Assembly (NCBI RefSeq): GCF_001899645.1
Contig: NZ_MKVV01000063.1
Location: 1 to 64,000 of the forward strand
Reading direction: 5' to 3'
Source: Pseudonocardia sp. 73-21
GTDB taxonomy: Bacteria; Actinomycetota; Actinomycetes; Mycobacteriales; Pseudonocardiaceae
DNA length: 64,000 nucleotides
Each line of letters starts with the position of its first letter. Position 1 is the first letter of the stretch. Position numbers and translations under genes: made by a program. The notes beneath the pieces were generated by a model. It had not been told where the DNA came from. It ran no database searches and was given only the letters and a program-made list of their open reading frames with translations. Below, one piece after another: positions 23,884 to 32,835 of this stretch.

Positions 23884-26800
23884 TCACATGCCCTCCCGCA
23901 CCACCGACGACGTGCGCTGGTCCCGGCTGACCGCGAACCGCACCGGCACCCGCTCGGCCAGCGCGGGCACGTGCGTGATCACGCCGACGACGCGGTCGCC
24001 GCGGGTGGCCAGGTTCTCCAGCGTGCTCGCGACGACCTCGAGGTTGGCCTCGTCCAGGGTGCCGAAGCCCTCGTCCAGGAAGATCGACTCCAGGCGGGCC
24101 GCCCCCTGCGCCGCGAGGCTCGACATCTGCGACGACAGCGCGAGGGCCAGCGCCAGGCTGGCCTGGAACGTCTCACCGCCGGAGAGCGTCTTGACCGGGC
24201 GGCGCGAGTCGGCGTCGGCGTGATCGATGATCAGGAACTCTCCGTTGTCGTGGGTGAGCTCGAACTGGCCGCCCGAGAGGTCGGCGAGGCTCCGTGACGC
24301 GTCGGCCACCAGCGCATCGAGCGCCGACGCCACGAGCCAGCGCGGGAAGCCGTCGGAGCGCAGGAGGTTTCCCAGCAGCTTCGCGACCTGCTGGGCGGAC
24401 TCGGCGGCGTCGCGGTCGGCCAGGATCGTGCCCGCCGACGCCCGGCGCTCGGCGATGCGCTCCTGCGCCGCCCGGGCCCGTTCCCGGGCCGCCGCGACGG
24501 AGGACTGGACGGCAGCGGGAAGCCGCGCCGACCCGACCGGCTCTCCGAGCGCCACGTCGTGGGTCGCCAGATCCTCGACGATGCGCTGCTCGACACCGGC
24601 GCGGGCGGCCCGGGCCTGCTCCGCCGACCGTTCCGCCTCGACCAGCCGCCCGGCCCGGGCGTCGGCCTCGGCGTGCGCCCATTCCGTGAGCGCGCTCCAG
24701 GCGGCGAGGAGATCGCGACGGCCCACCGCGGGCGCGCCCAGCGGCACGAGCGCGTCGCGGGCCGACCGCAACGCCTCCGACGCGGCGGTGACCTCCAGCC
24801 CGACCTCGGCCACGAGACGGTCGGCCGCACGTTGCGCGACCCGGGCGGCGCGCAGCTCGCCGTCGGCGGCGCGGGTGGCCGCCTCCAGCTCGGTGAGGCG
24901 CGCCAGTTCGGCGGCGGCCTCGGCGTCGGCGGGCGCAGCGGCGAGCGCCGCCCCGAGCTGCGTGAGCCGGTCGTCGATGCGGGTGACCGCGCCGGCGGCG
25001 TCCTGCTCGGCGCGGGCGGCGGCGGTCTCCTCGCGGTGCCGGTCGGCCGCGGCCCGTTCGGCGGCCGCCACGGCCTCCTCCGCGGTGACCCGCTCGGCCT
25101 CCGCAGCCGTGAACGCCGCGCGGGCCGCGGGCAGCTCACCGTCGCGGGCCGTGGCCTCGGCACGGGCCCACGACACCAGCGACGCCCAGCCCGCGAGCAC
25201 GTCCTCCCCGGCCTCGACGGCGGGTGCACCCAGCCCCACCAGCGGATCCCGCGCGGCACGCAGCGCGGCCGTGGCGGACTCGGCCTCGCGGCGGACGGCG
25301 TCGGCCTCCTGCGCTGCGGCCTCCCGCGCACGACGGGCGGCGCGGGCGGCCGCGTCGGCCTCCTCGACGGCGAGGGCGAGCCGGTCCAGCTCGGCCAGCG
25401 CGGCGTCGACGTCGGCGGGCGCGGCGGCGAGCGCGGTGCGCAGCCGCTCGAGCGCGGCGCCGATGCGGTCGGTCTCCCCCGCCGCGCGGGCGGCGGCCGC
25501 ACGGGCCTCGCTCTCCGCCGCGCGGGCGGCGTCGTGCTCGCGAACCGCGGTGGTGACCGCGGCCTCGGCCGCGTCGAGCCCCGCCCGGTCGGCCTCGGGC
25601 AGCGGCGCGGGCAGCGTGACGACCGGCTGTGCACACACCGGGCAGTCGTGCCCCGCCACCAGCACCGGGCGCAGGGCGGCGGCCAGCTCGGAGCGCAGGT
25701 ACCCGTCGCGCTGGGCCTGGCTGTGCTCGACGTGGGCGCCCGCGGCGGCCACCCGTTCCTCCGCCGCCGTGACGGCGGCCTGCGCGGCGGTGAGCCGGGC
25801 CGCGGCGTCCCGCTCCTCGGCGAGTGCGGCGTCGAGATCGCGGCGGTCGCGCCGGGCCTGCTCCAGCGGGCCCCTCGGCGGCGCCTCGGCCAGGGCGGCC
25901 CGGGCGCGGGTGTCGGCGGCCTCGGCCGCGGCCAGCGCCTCCTCGGCCCGCTCCAGCGCACCGGCGGCTCCGGACCGGCGCTGGTCGAGGGCGTCGAGGC
26001 CGGCGGGCAGGGTGGGGGTGCGCAGGGCGTCGCGCTCGGCGGCGAGCCGCCGGCCGGCCTCACGGGCCGCCTCCACCGCCGCCGCCGCGGTGTCGCGTGC
26101 CGCGCGTGCGGTGTCGAGGGCCGACCGGGCCGCGAGCGCCTCGCGGGCGGCCGTCTCCTCGGCGTGGCGGGTCTTGAGGTGACGCTCGCGGGCGCCCGGC
26201 AGCTCCGCCGTGAGCGCGGCGAGCTCCGCATGATCGCGACGGGCCTGCTCCAGCGGGCCGCGGGCGGGAGCGGCGGCGAGCTGCTCGCGCAGCGCCGTGT
26301 CGGCGGCCTCCGCCGCGGTGGCCGCCTCGGCCGCGGCCGTCGCGGCGTCGGAGGCCGTGCGCTGCCGGGCGTCGAGATCGGCGACGCCCGCCGGTACGGC
26401 CAGCGCGGCCAACCGGGAGCGCTCCTCGTGCAGGCCCGTGACCAGCGCGCAAGCGGCGTCGAGGGCCGCACCCGCCGCCGTCAGCTCGGGCAGCACGGCG
26501 TCCACCCGGGACGCCAGAGCGGTGAGCTCGTCGACCCGGGCGGCGGCGGCCTTCTCGGCGTCCTCGGTGGCGTCGGCGTAGGACCCCAGCTGCTCGGTGA
26601 GGATCTCCGCGCGCTGGCGCTGGGAGGCCGCCTCGCTGTTGGCCTCCTTCGCGATGACGTCGTAGACGCCCAGCCCGAGGATGCGCACCAGCTTCTCCTG
26701 GCGCTTGCGCGGCTCGGTGTGCAGGAACTCCGCGAACTCGCCCTGGGGCAGCACGACGCACGTGGTGAAATCGCCGAAGGGCAGGCCCAGCAGTTCCTCG

Positions 26801-27210
26801 ACGGCCTTCGTGACGGGCCCGGCGCCGTCGGCGAGCGGCTCCGTCTCCTCGTCGACGCCGCCGAGGCCGGCCGGATCACGCAGCCGCTCCAGCCGCGCGG
26901 TGCGCACCGACACCCCGCCCGACGCGGATCGGCGCAGCTCCCGCGCCACGACGTAGCGCGCGCCACCGACGTCGAACACGAACTTGACCGCGCCCCGCCC
27001 GGCGGTGGGCGCGAGCGCCAGCGACACCGTCCGCCTGTCGTCCCAGCGCGGCACCGAGCCGTAGAGCGCGAACGTCATCGCGTCGATCACCGTGGACTTG
27101 CCCGACCCCGTGGGCCCGACCAGCGCGAAGTACTCCGCCCCGCGGAAGTCGACGGTGGTGGGCTCGCGGAAGGAGGCGAACCCGTTCATCTCCAGCACGA
27201 CGGGGCGCAT
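23884..27210 (-). CDS. sbcC: SbcC, Rad50-type SMC-like ATPase of the SbcCD nuclease
   Basis: A protein of 1108 residues. Walker A GPTGSGKS (32-39), then long Ala/Glu/Arg coiled coils on both sides of a zinc hook CPVC (523-526), the ABC signature LSGGETFQASLALAL (about 1007) and Walker B IFLDEGFGTLD (about 1045). It tethers DNA ends and gates the SbcD nuclease. The start overlaps the sbcD stop by one base (TGATG), the usual SbcD-SbcC coupling. The coils are very Ala-rich, as usual at this GC content. Next gene is nurA, seven bases on. Confidence 0.95.
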   Translation of the reverse strand: MRPVVLEMNGFASFREPTTVDFRGAEYFALVGPTGSGKSTVIDAMTFALYGSVPRWDDRRTVSLALAPTAGRGAVKFVFDVGGARYVVARELRRSASGGVSVRTARLERLRDPAGLGGVDEETEPLADGAGPVTKAVEELLGLPFGDFTTCVVLPQGEFAEFLHTEPRKRQEKLVRILGLGVYDVIAKEANSEAASQRQRAEILTEQLGSYADATEDAEKAAAARVDELTALASRVDAVLPELTAAGAALDAACALVTGLHEERSRLAALAVPAGVADLDARQRTASDAATAAAEAATAAEAADTALREQLAAAPARGPLEQARRDHAELAALTAELPGARERHLKTRHAEETAAREALAARSALDTARAARDTAAAAVEAAREAGRRLAAERDALRTPTLPAGLDALDQRRSGAAGALERAEEALAAAEAADTRARAALAEAPPRGPLEQARRDRRDLDAALAEERDAAARLTAAQAAVTAAEERVAAAGAHVEHSQAQRDGYLRSELAAALRPVLVAGHDCPVCAQPVVTLPAPLPEADRAGLDAAEAAVTTAVREHDAARAAESEARAAAARAAGETDRIGAALERLRTALAAAPADVDAALAELDRLALAVEEADAAARAARRAREAAAQEADAVRREAESATAALRAARDPLVGLGAPAVEAGEDVLAGWASLVSWARAEATARDGELPAARAAFTAAEAERVTAEEAVAAAERAAADRHREETAAARAEQDAAGAVTRIDDRLTQLGAALAAAPADAEAAAELARLTELEAATRAADGELRAARVAQRAADRLVAEVGLEVTAASEALRSARDALVPLGAPAVGRRDLLAAWSALTEWAHAEADARAGRLVEAERSAEQARAARAGVEQRIVEDLATHDVALGEPVGSARLPAAVQSSVAAARERARAAQERIAERRASAGTILADRDAAESAQQVAKLLGNLLRSDGFPRWLVASALDALVADASRSLADLSGGQFELTHDNGEFLIIDHADADSRRPVKTLSGGETFQASLALALALSSQMSSLAAQGAARLESIFLDEGFGTLDEANLEVVASTLENLATRGDRVVGVITHVPALAERVPVRFAVSRDQRTSSVVREGM

Positions 27211-28379
27211 CAGAGGACCTTGTCGTGCAGCCGCCGGAACAGCTCCTCGACCCGGGGGTCCTCGACGCCTCGCGTGCCCAGGTACTCGCCGAACAGCTCG
27301 GCGGGGCTGCGCTCGACACCGTCGGCCGCCGCAGGCCGCGAGACGGTGGTGGGCGCCGCGAACTCCGGATCGATGCGCACCTCCAGCGCGTTGGGCAGCA
27401 ACGCCGTCACCTCCTCTCGCAACCCCGCCCTGGCGGGCTCCTTGACGTACACCCTCAGGTAGTCGTCCCCCAAGGAATCTGGACCGACGCTAGCGGCGAG
27501 CACCGACAGTTCCGCGACGGTGCCGCGGACGGTCCGCAGCCGGCGTCCGGACGTGAGGGGGATGTCGGTGACCGTCGCGGGCGATCCCGGCGTGGCCTCC
27601 ACCAGGCAGACGACGGACTCGTTCTCCTGCTCCCCGAAGTCGACGGCCAGCGGCGCGCCGCAGTAGTGGACGGGGCACGGCGCCTCCATCCGCTGCCGGC
27701 GGTGCAGGTGGCCCAGGGCCACGTAGTGCGACTCCACCGGGAAGATCGACGCGGGCACGGCGTACTCGAAGATCGACTGCGCGGTGCGCTCGCCGCCGCC
27801 CATCTTCCCGTTGAGCACGGTCAGGTGCGCCATGACGAGGTTGACGGCGTCGTCGCGGAACCCGGCCGTCAACGAGGCGAGGATGTCGCGCAGCTGCTGG
27901 TCGTAGGCGCCGGTGTGCTCGGCGGGGGTGTTGGCGATCAGCTCGGCCGCCCGCACCGCGTAGCGCTGCGAGAGGAACGGCAGCACGGCGAGCGTCACGG
28001 GCTCGCCGGTGGACCGCGCGCTGAACTCGACGATGCCGCCGTCGGTGGCGGTGCGCACCCGCCCGATCAGCGTGACCCCCGCGGCCTCCGCCATCCCGCG
28101 GTAGGCCTCCAGGGTGGCCGCGTGGTCGTGGTTTCCCGCGATCGCGATCACCGGAGTGCCGCCGCGCGCCAGCCCCATCAGCGTCCGGTTGACGAGCTTC
28201 TGGGCGTCGGCGCTCGGGGCGGCGGTGTCGTAGAGGTCCCCGGCCACCAGCACGGCGTCCACCTCGTGGGAGCGTGCGACGCCGACGATCTCGCGCAGCA
28301 CCTGCTCCTGCTCGTCGAGTCGGGAGTGGCCCTTGAGCGTCTTGCCGACGTGCCAGTCGGACGTGTGCAGGAAGCGCAT
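27210..28379 (-). CDS. sbcD: SbcD, Mre11-type exonuclease subunit
   Basis: A protein of 389 residues with the calcineurin-like phosphoesterase core: DWHVG (D8, H10), AGDLYD, GNHD, the His of VMAHLTV and GHLHRRQ. These bind two Mn ions for 3'-5' exonuclease and endonuclease cutting. The C-terminal part is the capping domain and the helices that bind SbcC coils. ATG 28379 starts the standard MRFLHTSDWH motif. Thirty bases separate it from the upstream small membrane protein gene; the stop overlaps sbcC. Confidence 0.95.
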   Translation of the reverse strand: MRFLHTSDWHVGKTLKGHSRLDEQEQVLREIVGVARSHEVDAVLVAGDLYDTAAPSADAQKLVNRTLMGLARGGTPVIAIAGNHDHAATLEAYRGMAEAAGVTLIGRVRTATDGGIVEFSARSTGEPVTLAVLPFLSQRYAVRAAELIANTPAEHTGAYDQQLRDILASLTAGFRDDAVNLVMAHLTVLNGKMGGGERTAQSIFEYAVPASIFPVESHYVALGHLHRRQRMEAPCPVHYCGAPLAVDFGEQENESVVCLVEATPGSPATVTDIPLTSGRRLRTVRGTVAELSVLAASVGPDSLGDDYLRVYVKEPARAGLREEVTALLPNALEVRIDPEFAAPTTVSRPAAADGVERSPAELFGEYLGTRGVEDPRVEELFRRLHDKVL

Positions 28380-28409
28380 AGAGCGGCCATCGTAGGCCGC
28401 CCCGTCCGG

Positions 28410-28847
28410 TCACCCGGAGGCGTCCACCGGTGCCGCCACCTCGGCCTGCCGCGCCGCAATCACCGCGACGGCGAACAGCACGACGGCCAGCGCCCCGTGC
28501 ACCCACCCCAGGGTCGGGACCCCGCCCGCAACGACACCCAGCACGACCTGGACGAGCGTGGTCAGGAAGACGATCGCCGACCACCTCACGGCCCCGGGCA
28601 CCCGCGCGAAGTAGGCCACGACCAGCAGGGCCACCGCGAGGACCGGGATGACCTGCTCCCCGTTGACGTTGTGCACGACGAAACCGAACGCGCCGCCGTA
28701 GACGCCGCCCTCGTCGGTGGCCTTGTCGAACGTGCCACCGCCGTCGACGTAGGCGAGCAGGCCGAACGTGGCGAACGCGATCGCGGCGGCCTGGACGAGC
28801 ACCTCGAGCGCGATCAGGTAGGCGAGGATCCGGTACACGGACTTCAT
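28410..28847 (-). CDS. Small four-helix membrane protein (DUF6220-like)
   Basis: A protein of 145 residues with four membrane segments: residues about 8-33, 65-82, 88-107 and 112-130, and a polar loop with GGGTFDKATDEGGVYGG between the first two. The pattern matches small DUF6220-type membrane proteins of unknown function. GGGAG precedes the ATG. It lies between the HerA-like ATPase gene (95 bases upstream) and sbcD (30 bases downstream), so it interrupts an otherwise archaeal-looking DNA-repair cluster. Whether it belongs functionally is unknown. Confidence 0.7.
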   Translation of the reverse strand: MKSVYRILAYLIALEVLVQAAAIAFATFGLLAYVDGGGTFDKATDEGGVYGGAFGFVVHNVNGEQVIPVLAVALLVVAYFARVPGAVRWSAIVFLTTLVQVVLGVVAGGVPTLGWVHGALAVVLFAVAVIAARQAEVAAPVDASG

Positions 28848-28942
28848 GGTCACTCCCTGGTGGTCGGGGCCCCGATGATGCCCGTCCGGGCACCGCCACG
28901 AGCAGGCACCCCGCCCCCGACCTGCGGAAACGGACATCCACC

Positions 28943-30661
28943 TCAGAAGGGGGCGTCGTCGTCCTCGGGCGCGGCGGGGAGCCGGGCGAAGGGGTCCTGG
29001 GACACCGACCCGTTGCGCGACGGCGCGTCGCCCGCGCTCTCCGATGCCCGTGTGGCCCACGCCGGGAACGGGAACTCGACGGCCAGCGGCACCGGGATCT
29101 CCGGCTGTGCGACGAACATCGTGCCCGGTTTCGCGAGCGTCGCCCGCTGCCGTTGCGACGGGGGCAGGAAGCCGTACTCGGGCCGCCCGGCCTCGGCGGG
29201 ATCGAGGCGCCCGACCACCTTGATCGAGGAGTTGGAGACGATCCGCCGCTCCACCTCCGACGCCGTCTGCTGCGCGCCGATGAGGATGATGCCCAGCGAC
29301 CGCCCGCGCTCGGCGATGTCGAGCAGCACCTCCTTGATCGGGCTGGAGCCCTCCCGCGGTGCGTACTTGTTCAGCTCGTCGATCATCGTGAACAGCAGGC
29401 CCGCGGCGCCGGCCTGCTCCTTGCGCGCGGTCTCCGAGGCCAGAACCACGCCGACGACGAACCGCTGCGCGCGCTCGGGGAGGTTGTGCAGGTCGACGAC
29501 CGTGACCTGCTGGCCCTCGGTGGAGACGCGCCGCCCCGCGGTGGAGGCGAGATCGCCGCGCACCAGCGTCCGCAGCGGCTTGAGCGACGAGCGCAGCCGG
29601 CGCAGGAACGCGTTGATCGTGCCGACGCCGGTGACGGGCCCGGCCCAGTCGCGGCGGCTGTCCTCGTCCGACAGGCGGTCGGAGACGAACTCGACGAGGT
29701 CGGAGTAGGTGGCCAGGCGCCGGCCGTCGACCATCACGGCGCCGTCCCCCACGGGTGTGGCCTCGCGCCGCAGCCGCGCGGCGACCTGGTGGATCACCAT
29801 CGTGTACTGGTTGCGCTCGTCCTCGGCGTCGGCGAAGACGAAAGCCAGCAGCTCCTCGGAGCAGAACTCCGCGAGCGTCCACCAGAACGACGAGACGCCG
29901 CTGGTGCGGCCCGCGACGAACGGACGTCCGGACGGGTCGTCGGGGGTGGGCGGGGCGAAGAAGCCCACCGACGAGAACGGCTCGGCGGGCAGTCCGAGCC
30001 GCGCGTAGTGGGCGACGAGGTCCGCGTCGAGCTTGGTGTTGCGGTGGTCGAGGAACAGCAGGTCCTCGCCCTTGACGCTGAACACCAGCGCCTTCGCGTT
30101 CACCGACCTCTTGCCCAGCACGCCGCTACGGAAGATCGAGTAGAGCAGGAACAGCGCGAAGCTCGTCTTGGTGGCGACGCCGGAGATGCCCGAGATGGAG
30201 ACGTGGCCGCCGCGCGTGCCGTCGAGGAACTCCAGGTTGAGGTAGATCGGCTCGCCGTCCCGGCCCAGCCCGACCGGGACCTTGCGGTCCATCTTGTCGA
30301 AGTACAGCGCCTGCGCACGCTCCTCGCCGGTGGCGCGACGGGCGGGCGAGCCGGGGGTGGGGGGCACGTAGCACTCGGGCTCGACGCGGGTGGTGGTGAT
30401 CTCCGCGATCTCCTGCACCTGCGCGGGCAGCACGCCGTCGGCGATCAGGAAGACGTCCGAGCCGTAGGTGGCGCCCTCGTGGCGGGCGACCACCTGCGTG
30501 ACGACGCCGGAGGTCAGCACCGCCCCGAACCCGGGCACGGTGCGGCCCGTGACCACGACGTCGTCGAGCTGGAGGTACTGCCCCGGGGCGAGGGCCACCG
30601 AGAACAGCAGGGGCGTGGAGTCCACGGTGCCGACCACGAGGCCGACGGACTGGTCCGACAC
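28943..30661 (-). CDS. herA: HerA-like ATPase (FtsK-HerA superfamily, DUF87)
   Basis: A protein of 572 residues. An N-terminal beta-barrel (HAS-like, SVGLVVGTVDSTPLLFSVALAPGQYLQLDDVVV) precedes the ATPase core. The P-loop reads GISGVATKTS (about 158-167), without the usual GK pair but keeping K165 and T166. Walker B is LLFTMIDELNKYAP with D428 and E429. A sensor-like segment IILIGAQQTASEV and an arginine-rich SNSSIKVVGRLD follow, and the C-terminal tail is polar and Pro-rich. HerA rings translocate DNA and drive NurA. I chose GTG 30661 because it starts the family-conserved barrel; a start at 30709 adds an Arg-rich leader overlapping the divergent gene. First gene of the herA-sbcD-sbcC-nurA run. 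Confidence 0.85.
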   Translation of the reverse strand: MSDQSVGLVVGTVDSTPLLFSVALAPGQYLQLDDVVVTGRTVPGFGAVLTSGVVTQVVARHEGATYGSDVFLIADGVLPAQVQEIAEITTTRVEPECYVPPTPGSPARRATGEERAQALYFDKMDRKVPVGLGRDGEPIYLNLEFLDGTRGGHVSISGISGVATKTSFALFLLYSIFRSGVLGKRSVNAKALVFSVKGEDLLFLDHRNTKLDADLVAHYARLGLPAEPFSSVGFFAPPTPDDPSGRPFVAGRTSGVSSFWWTLAEFCSEELLAFVFADAEDERNQYTMVIHQVAARLRREATPVGDGAVMVDGRRLATYSDLVEFVSDRLSDEDSRRDWAGPVTGVGTINAFLRRLRSSLKPLRTLVRGDLASTAGRRVSTEGQQVTVVDLHNLPERAQRFVVGVVLASETARKEQAGAAGLLFTMIDELNKYAPREGSSPIKEVLLDIAERGRSLGIILIGAQQTASEVERRIVSNSSIKVVGRLDPAEAGRPEYGFLPPSQRQRATLAKPGTMFVAQPEIPVPLAVEFPFPAWATRASESAGDAPSRNGSVSQDPFARLPAAPEDDDAPF

Positions 30662-30720
30662 CCGGGCGACGATAGCGGGGCCGCAGGTCGTCCTTCGACG
30701 GGGTGACATACTGCGTCGCC

Positions 30721-31860
30721 ATGCGACACGGCCCGGTGACGATGCGTGACTGGCTGGCGTCGTTGCCCGACGACGACCTGCGGTCCGTCGTGGAGGTCAT
30801 CCCGGCGCTGCGGCGTGCGAGGAGCGGCTCCGACGACCTGCGCGCCCGGATCCGGGAGTTCACCGACCAGCAGGTCGAGGGCCTGGCCCACGCGTTCCTG
30901 GCCGGGGTGGCCCAGCGGCTGCGCACCGACGGCTTCTCCCAGGCCGAGATCGACGCCCCGGGCCCCGAGGACCTGCGCGCCATGCTGCTCGACCATCTGC
31001 CCACGGCCCACGGACGGCTGGCGCTGCACGCCCTGCTGATCGGCGACGGCCCCGCGTCGTCGACGGCGCGGGCCCACGCCACCCAGCTGCTGACCGCACT
31101 CGACGAGGAGCTCCCCATCACCACGATCACCGCCACCCCCACCACCTGGGCGGACGTCGCCGAGGCCGTCGAGCGGCTCCGCCACGACGCCGCCACGCTC
31201 CCTCCCGCCCTCCGCGCGGCCGCCGACGCCGTGGCGGCCGGCTCGCTGCCCTCCGACACCGAACCCACCGCGGCGGCCCTGGCCCGGTTCGCCACCGAGA
31301 TGGCCCGCCTCGCGACCACCCTCGGGTCGTTGCTCGGCGACGAGCCGGTCCCGCCGGACCTCGACGGCGTGCAGGCCCACCTCGACCGCGTCGCCGAGGA
31401 GGAGCGGCTCGCCGCCGAACGCGCGGTGGTGCGCGAGCACCGGGACGGGATCAGCGCCACCATCGCGAAGCTGGAGGCCGACGGCGGCCCGGCGTTCCTC
31501 GTCGAGAGCTACCGGAAGATGCTCGCCGAGATCGACGGCGAGCTGGGCCCGGAGGTGGTGACGCTCCCCCGCACGGCCGCCGAGGCGCGGGCGCTGCTCG
31601 CCGGGATCGGCATCGACGACGGGCTGCTCGCCGCGCTGCGACCGTGGCCGGAGCTGTGCGACGCGGGAGAGTTCATCGCCCGCGACGACGTGAGCGCCGT
31701 CGTGGCGACCGAGCCGTCGGAGGTGCCCGAGCTGCTGGCGCGGCTCGACCGGCTCGGCGTCCTGCGCGAGAACGACGCAGGCGAGCTGGCCCTGGACGAC
31801 GTCACGCTGAGCTGCCTGACGCTGCTGCCCGTCGACGGGAGCGTGCCGGCGGCGCGGTGA
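30721..31860 (+). CDS. Uncharacterised helical protein divergent from herA
   Basis: A protein of 379 residues, nearly all helix. It starts with an amphipathic DWLASLPDDDLRSVVEVIPALRRAR segment. A likely coiled coil spans about 225-285 (RVAEEERLAAERAVVREHRDGISATIAKLEADG). The C-terminal 70 residues look like a small winged-helix-type fold (VPELLARLDRLGVLREN). I recognise no family. The start (ATG 30721) is 59 bases from the herA start, so the two genes share a control region and may be part of one system. An upstream GTG at 30703 is also in frame. Confidence 0.6.
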   Translation: MRHGPVTMRDWLASLPDDDLRSVVEVIPALRRARSGSDDLRARIREFTDQQVEGLAHAFLAGVAQRLRTDGFSQAEIDAPGPEDLRAMLLDHLPTAHGRLALHALLIGDGPASSTARAHATQLLTALDEELPITTITATPTTWADVAEAVERLRHDAATLPPALRAAADAVAAGSLPSDTEPTAAALARFATEMARLATTLGSLLGDEPVPPDLDGVQAHLDRVAEEERLAAERAVVREHRDGISATIAKLEADGGPAFLVESYRKMLAEIDGELGPEVVTLPRTAAEARALLAGIGIDDGLLAALRPWPELCDAGEFIARDDVSAVVATEPSEVPELLARLDRLGVLRENDAGELALDDVTLSCLTLLPVDGSVPAAR

Positions 31861-31940
31861 CCGCGACGATGTGGGCCGATCGGGCGTCGATTCTGTCGGC
31901 GCCCGGTGGGACGCTCTGCGCCCACCACTAGGGAGGAACC

Positions 31941-32708
31941 ATGTCCCATCGCGACACGCCCTGGCCCGCCGGCACGCCCTGCTGGGTCGACCTCGCCGTC
32001 CCCGATCTCCCGGCCGCCCTCACGTTCTACGGCTCCGTGATGGGGTGGACGTTCGTCGACTCCGGTGAGGCGTTCGGGCACTACACCATCGCCCAGGTCG
32101 ACGGCCGGGCCGCTGCCGCGATCGGGCCGGTCATGCAGGAGGGCACGCCCACCGTCTGGACGGTCTACCTGGCCAGCGAGGACGCCGACGCCACCGCGAA
32201 GCTGATCACCGACAACGGCGGCACGCTGCTGTTCCCGCCCATGGAGATTCCCGGCAACGGCCGCATGACCGTCGCGATCGACCCCACCGGCGGATCGTTC
32301 GGCGTCTGGCAGGCCATCGGGATGAACGGCTTCGGCCTCGCGAACGAGCCAGGCTCGGTCACCTGGACCGACATCCGGCTCGCCGACGTCACGGCGGGTA
32401 AGGAGTTCTATTCGGCGGTGTTCGGCTATACCTACCAGCCCGTCGAGGGCGCACCCGACGACTACAGCACCGTCCACGCAGGCGGCGATCCGGTCGGGGG
32501 CGCAGGCGGGATGATGGGCGCGCCCGCCGGGACGCCGTCGCACTGGCTCACCTACTTCGCGGTGCCCGACGCCGACGCGGCCGTGGCGGCCGCCGAACAG
32601 GGCGGAGGGAAGGTCGTCTCCCCGATGGAGGACACCCCGTTCGGGCGGATGGGCGTGCTCACCGACCCGTTCGGCGCCACGTTCGCGCTGATCCAACTGC
32701 CGGGCTGA
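31941..32708 (+). CDS. VOC-family protein with two glyoxalase/bleomycin-resistance domains
   Basis: A protein of 255 residues made of two tandem VOC domains (about 8-125 and 135-255). Each has the beta-alpha-beta-beta-beta pattern, for example CWVDLAVPDLPAALTFYGSVMGW and VTWTDIRLADVTAGKEFYSAVFGY. A two-domain protein can close one active cleft by itself. The family covers lyases, dioxygenases and drug-binding resistance proteins; the substrate is unknown. GGGAGG lies six bases before the ATG. Confidence 0.85.
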   Translation: MSHRDTPWPAGTPCWVDLAVPDLPAALTFYGSVMGWTFVDSGEAFGHYTIAQVDGRAAAAIGPVMQEGTPTVWTVYLASEDADATAKLITDNGGTLLFPPMEIPGNGRMTVAIDPTGGSFGVWQAIGMNGFGLANEPGSVTWTDIRLADVTAGKEFYSAVFGYTYQPVEGAPDDYSTVHAGGDPVGGAGGMMGAPAGTPSHWLTYFAVPDADAAVAAAEQGGGKVVSPMEDTPFGRMGVLTDPFGATFALIQLPG

Positions 32709-32736
32709 GTTACCGGAGAGCTAACGGAGGAAGGCG

Positions 32737-32775
32737 GCGTCGCCGAGGCTTGATCGAGGTCAGCATCGGCGACGC
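32737..32775. terminator. Possible terminator hairpin between convergent genes
   Basis: A 10-bp stem (GCGTCGCCGA at 32737-32746 with TCGGCGACGC at 32766-32775) closes a 19-base loop. It lies between the stops of the VOC gene and the cupin gene. Confidence 0.5.
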
Positions 32776-32835
32776 GGGGCGCTCCGTACCGAGGGCGGGG
32801 CGAGGTGGCCATTCTCGTTCACCTGGCGTTCCGAT

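Noticed and set aside
27210..28379. SbcCD as part of a phage-type or plasmid module
   Set aside because: Codon use and coupling look native, and the genes are standard chromosomal repair genes.
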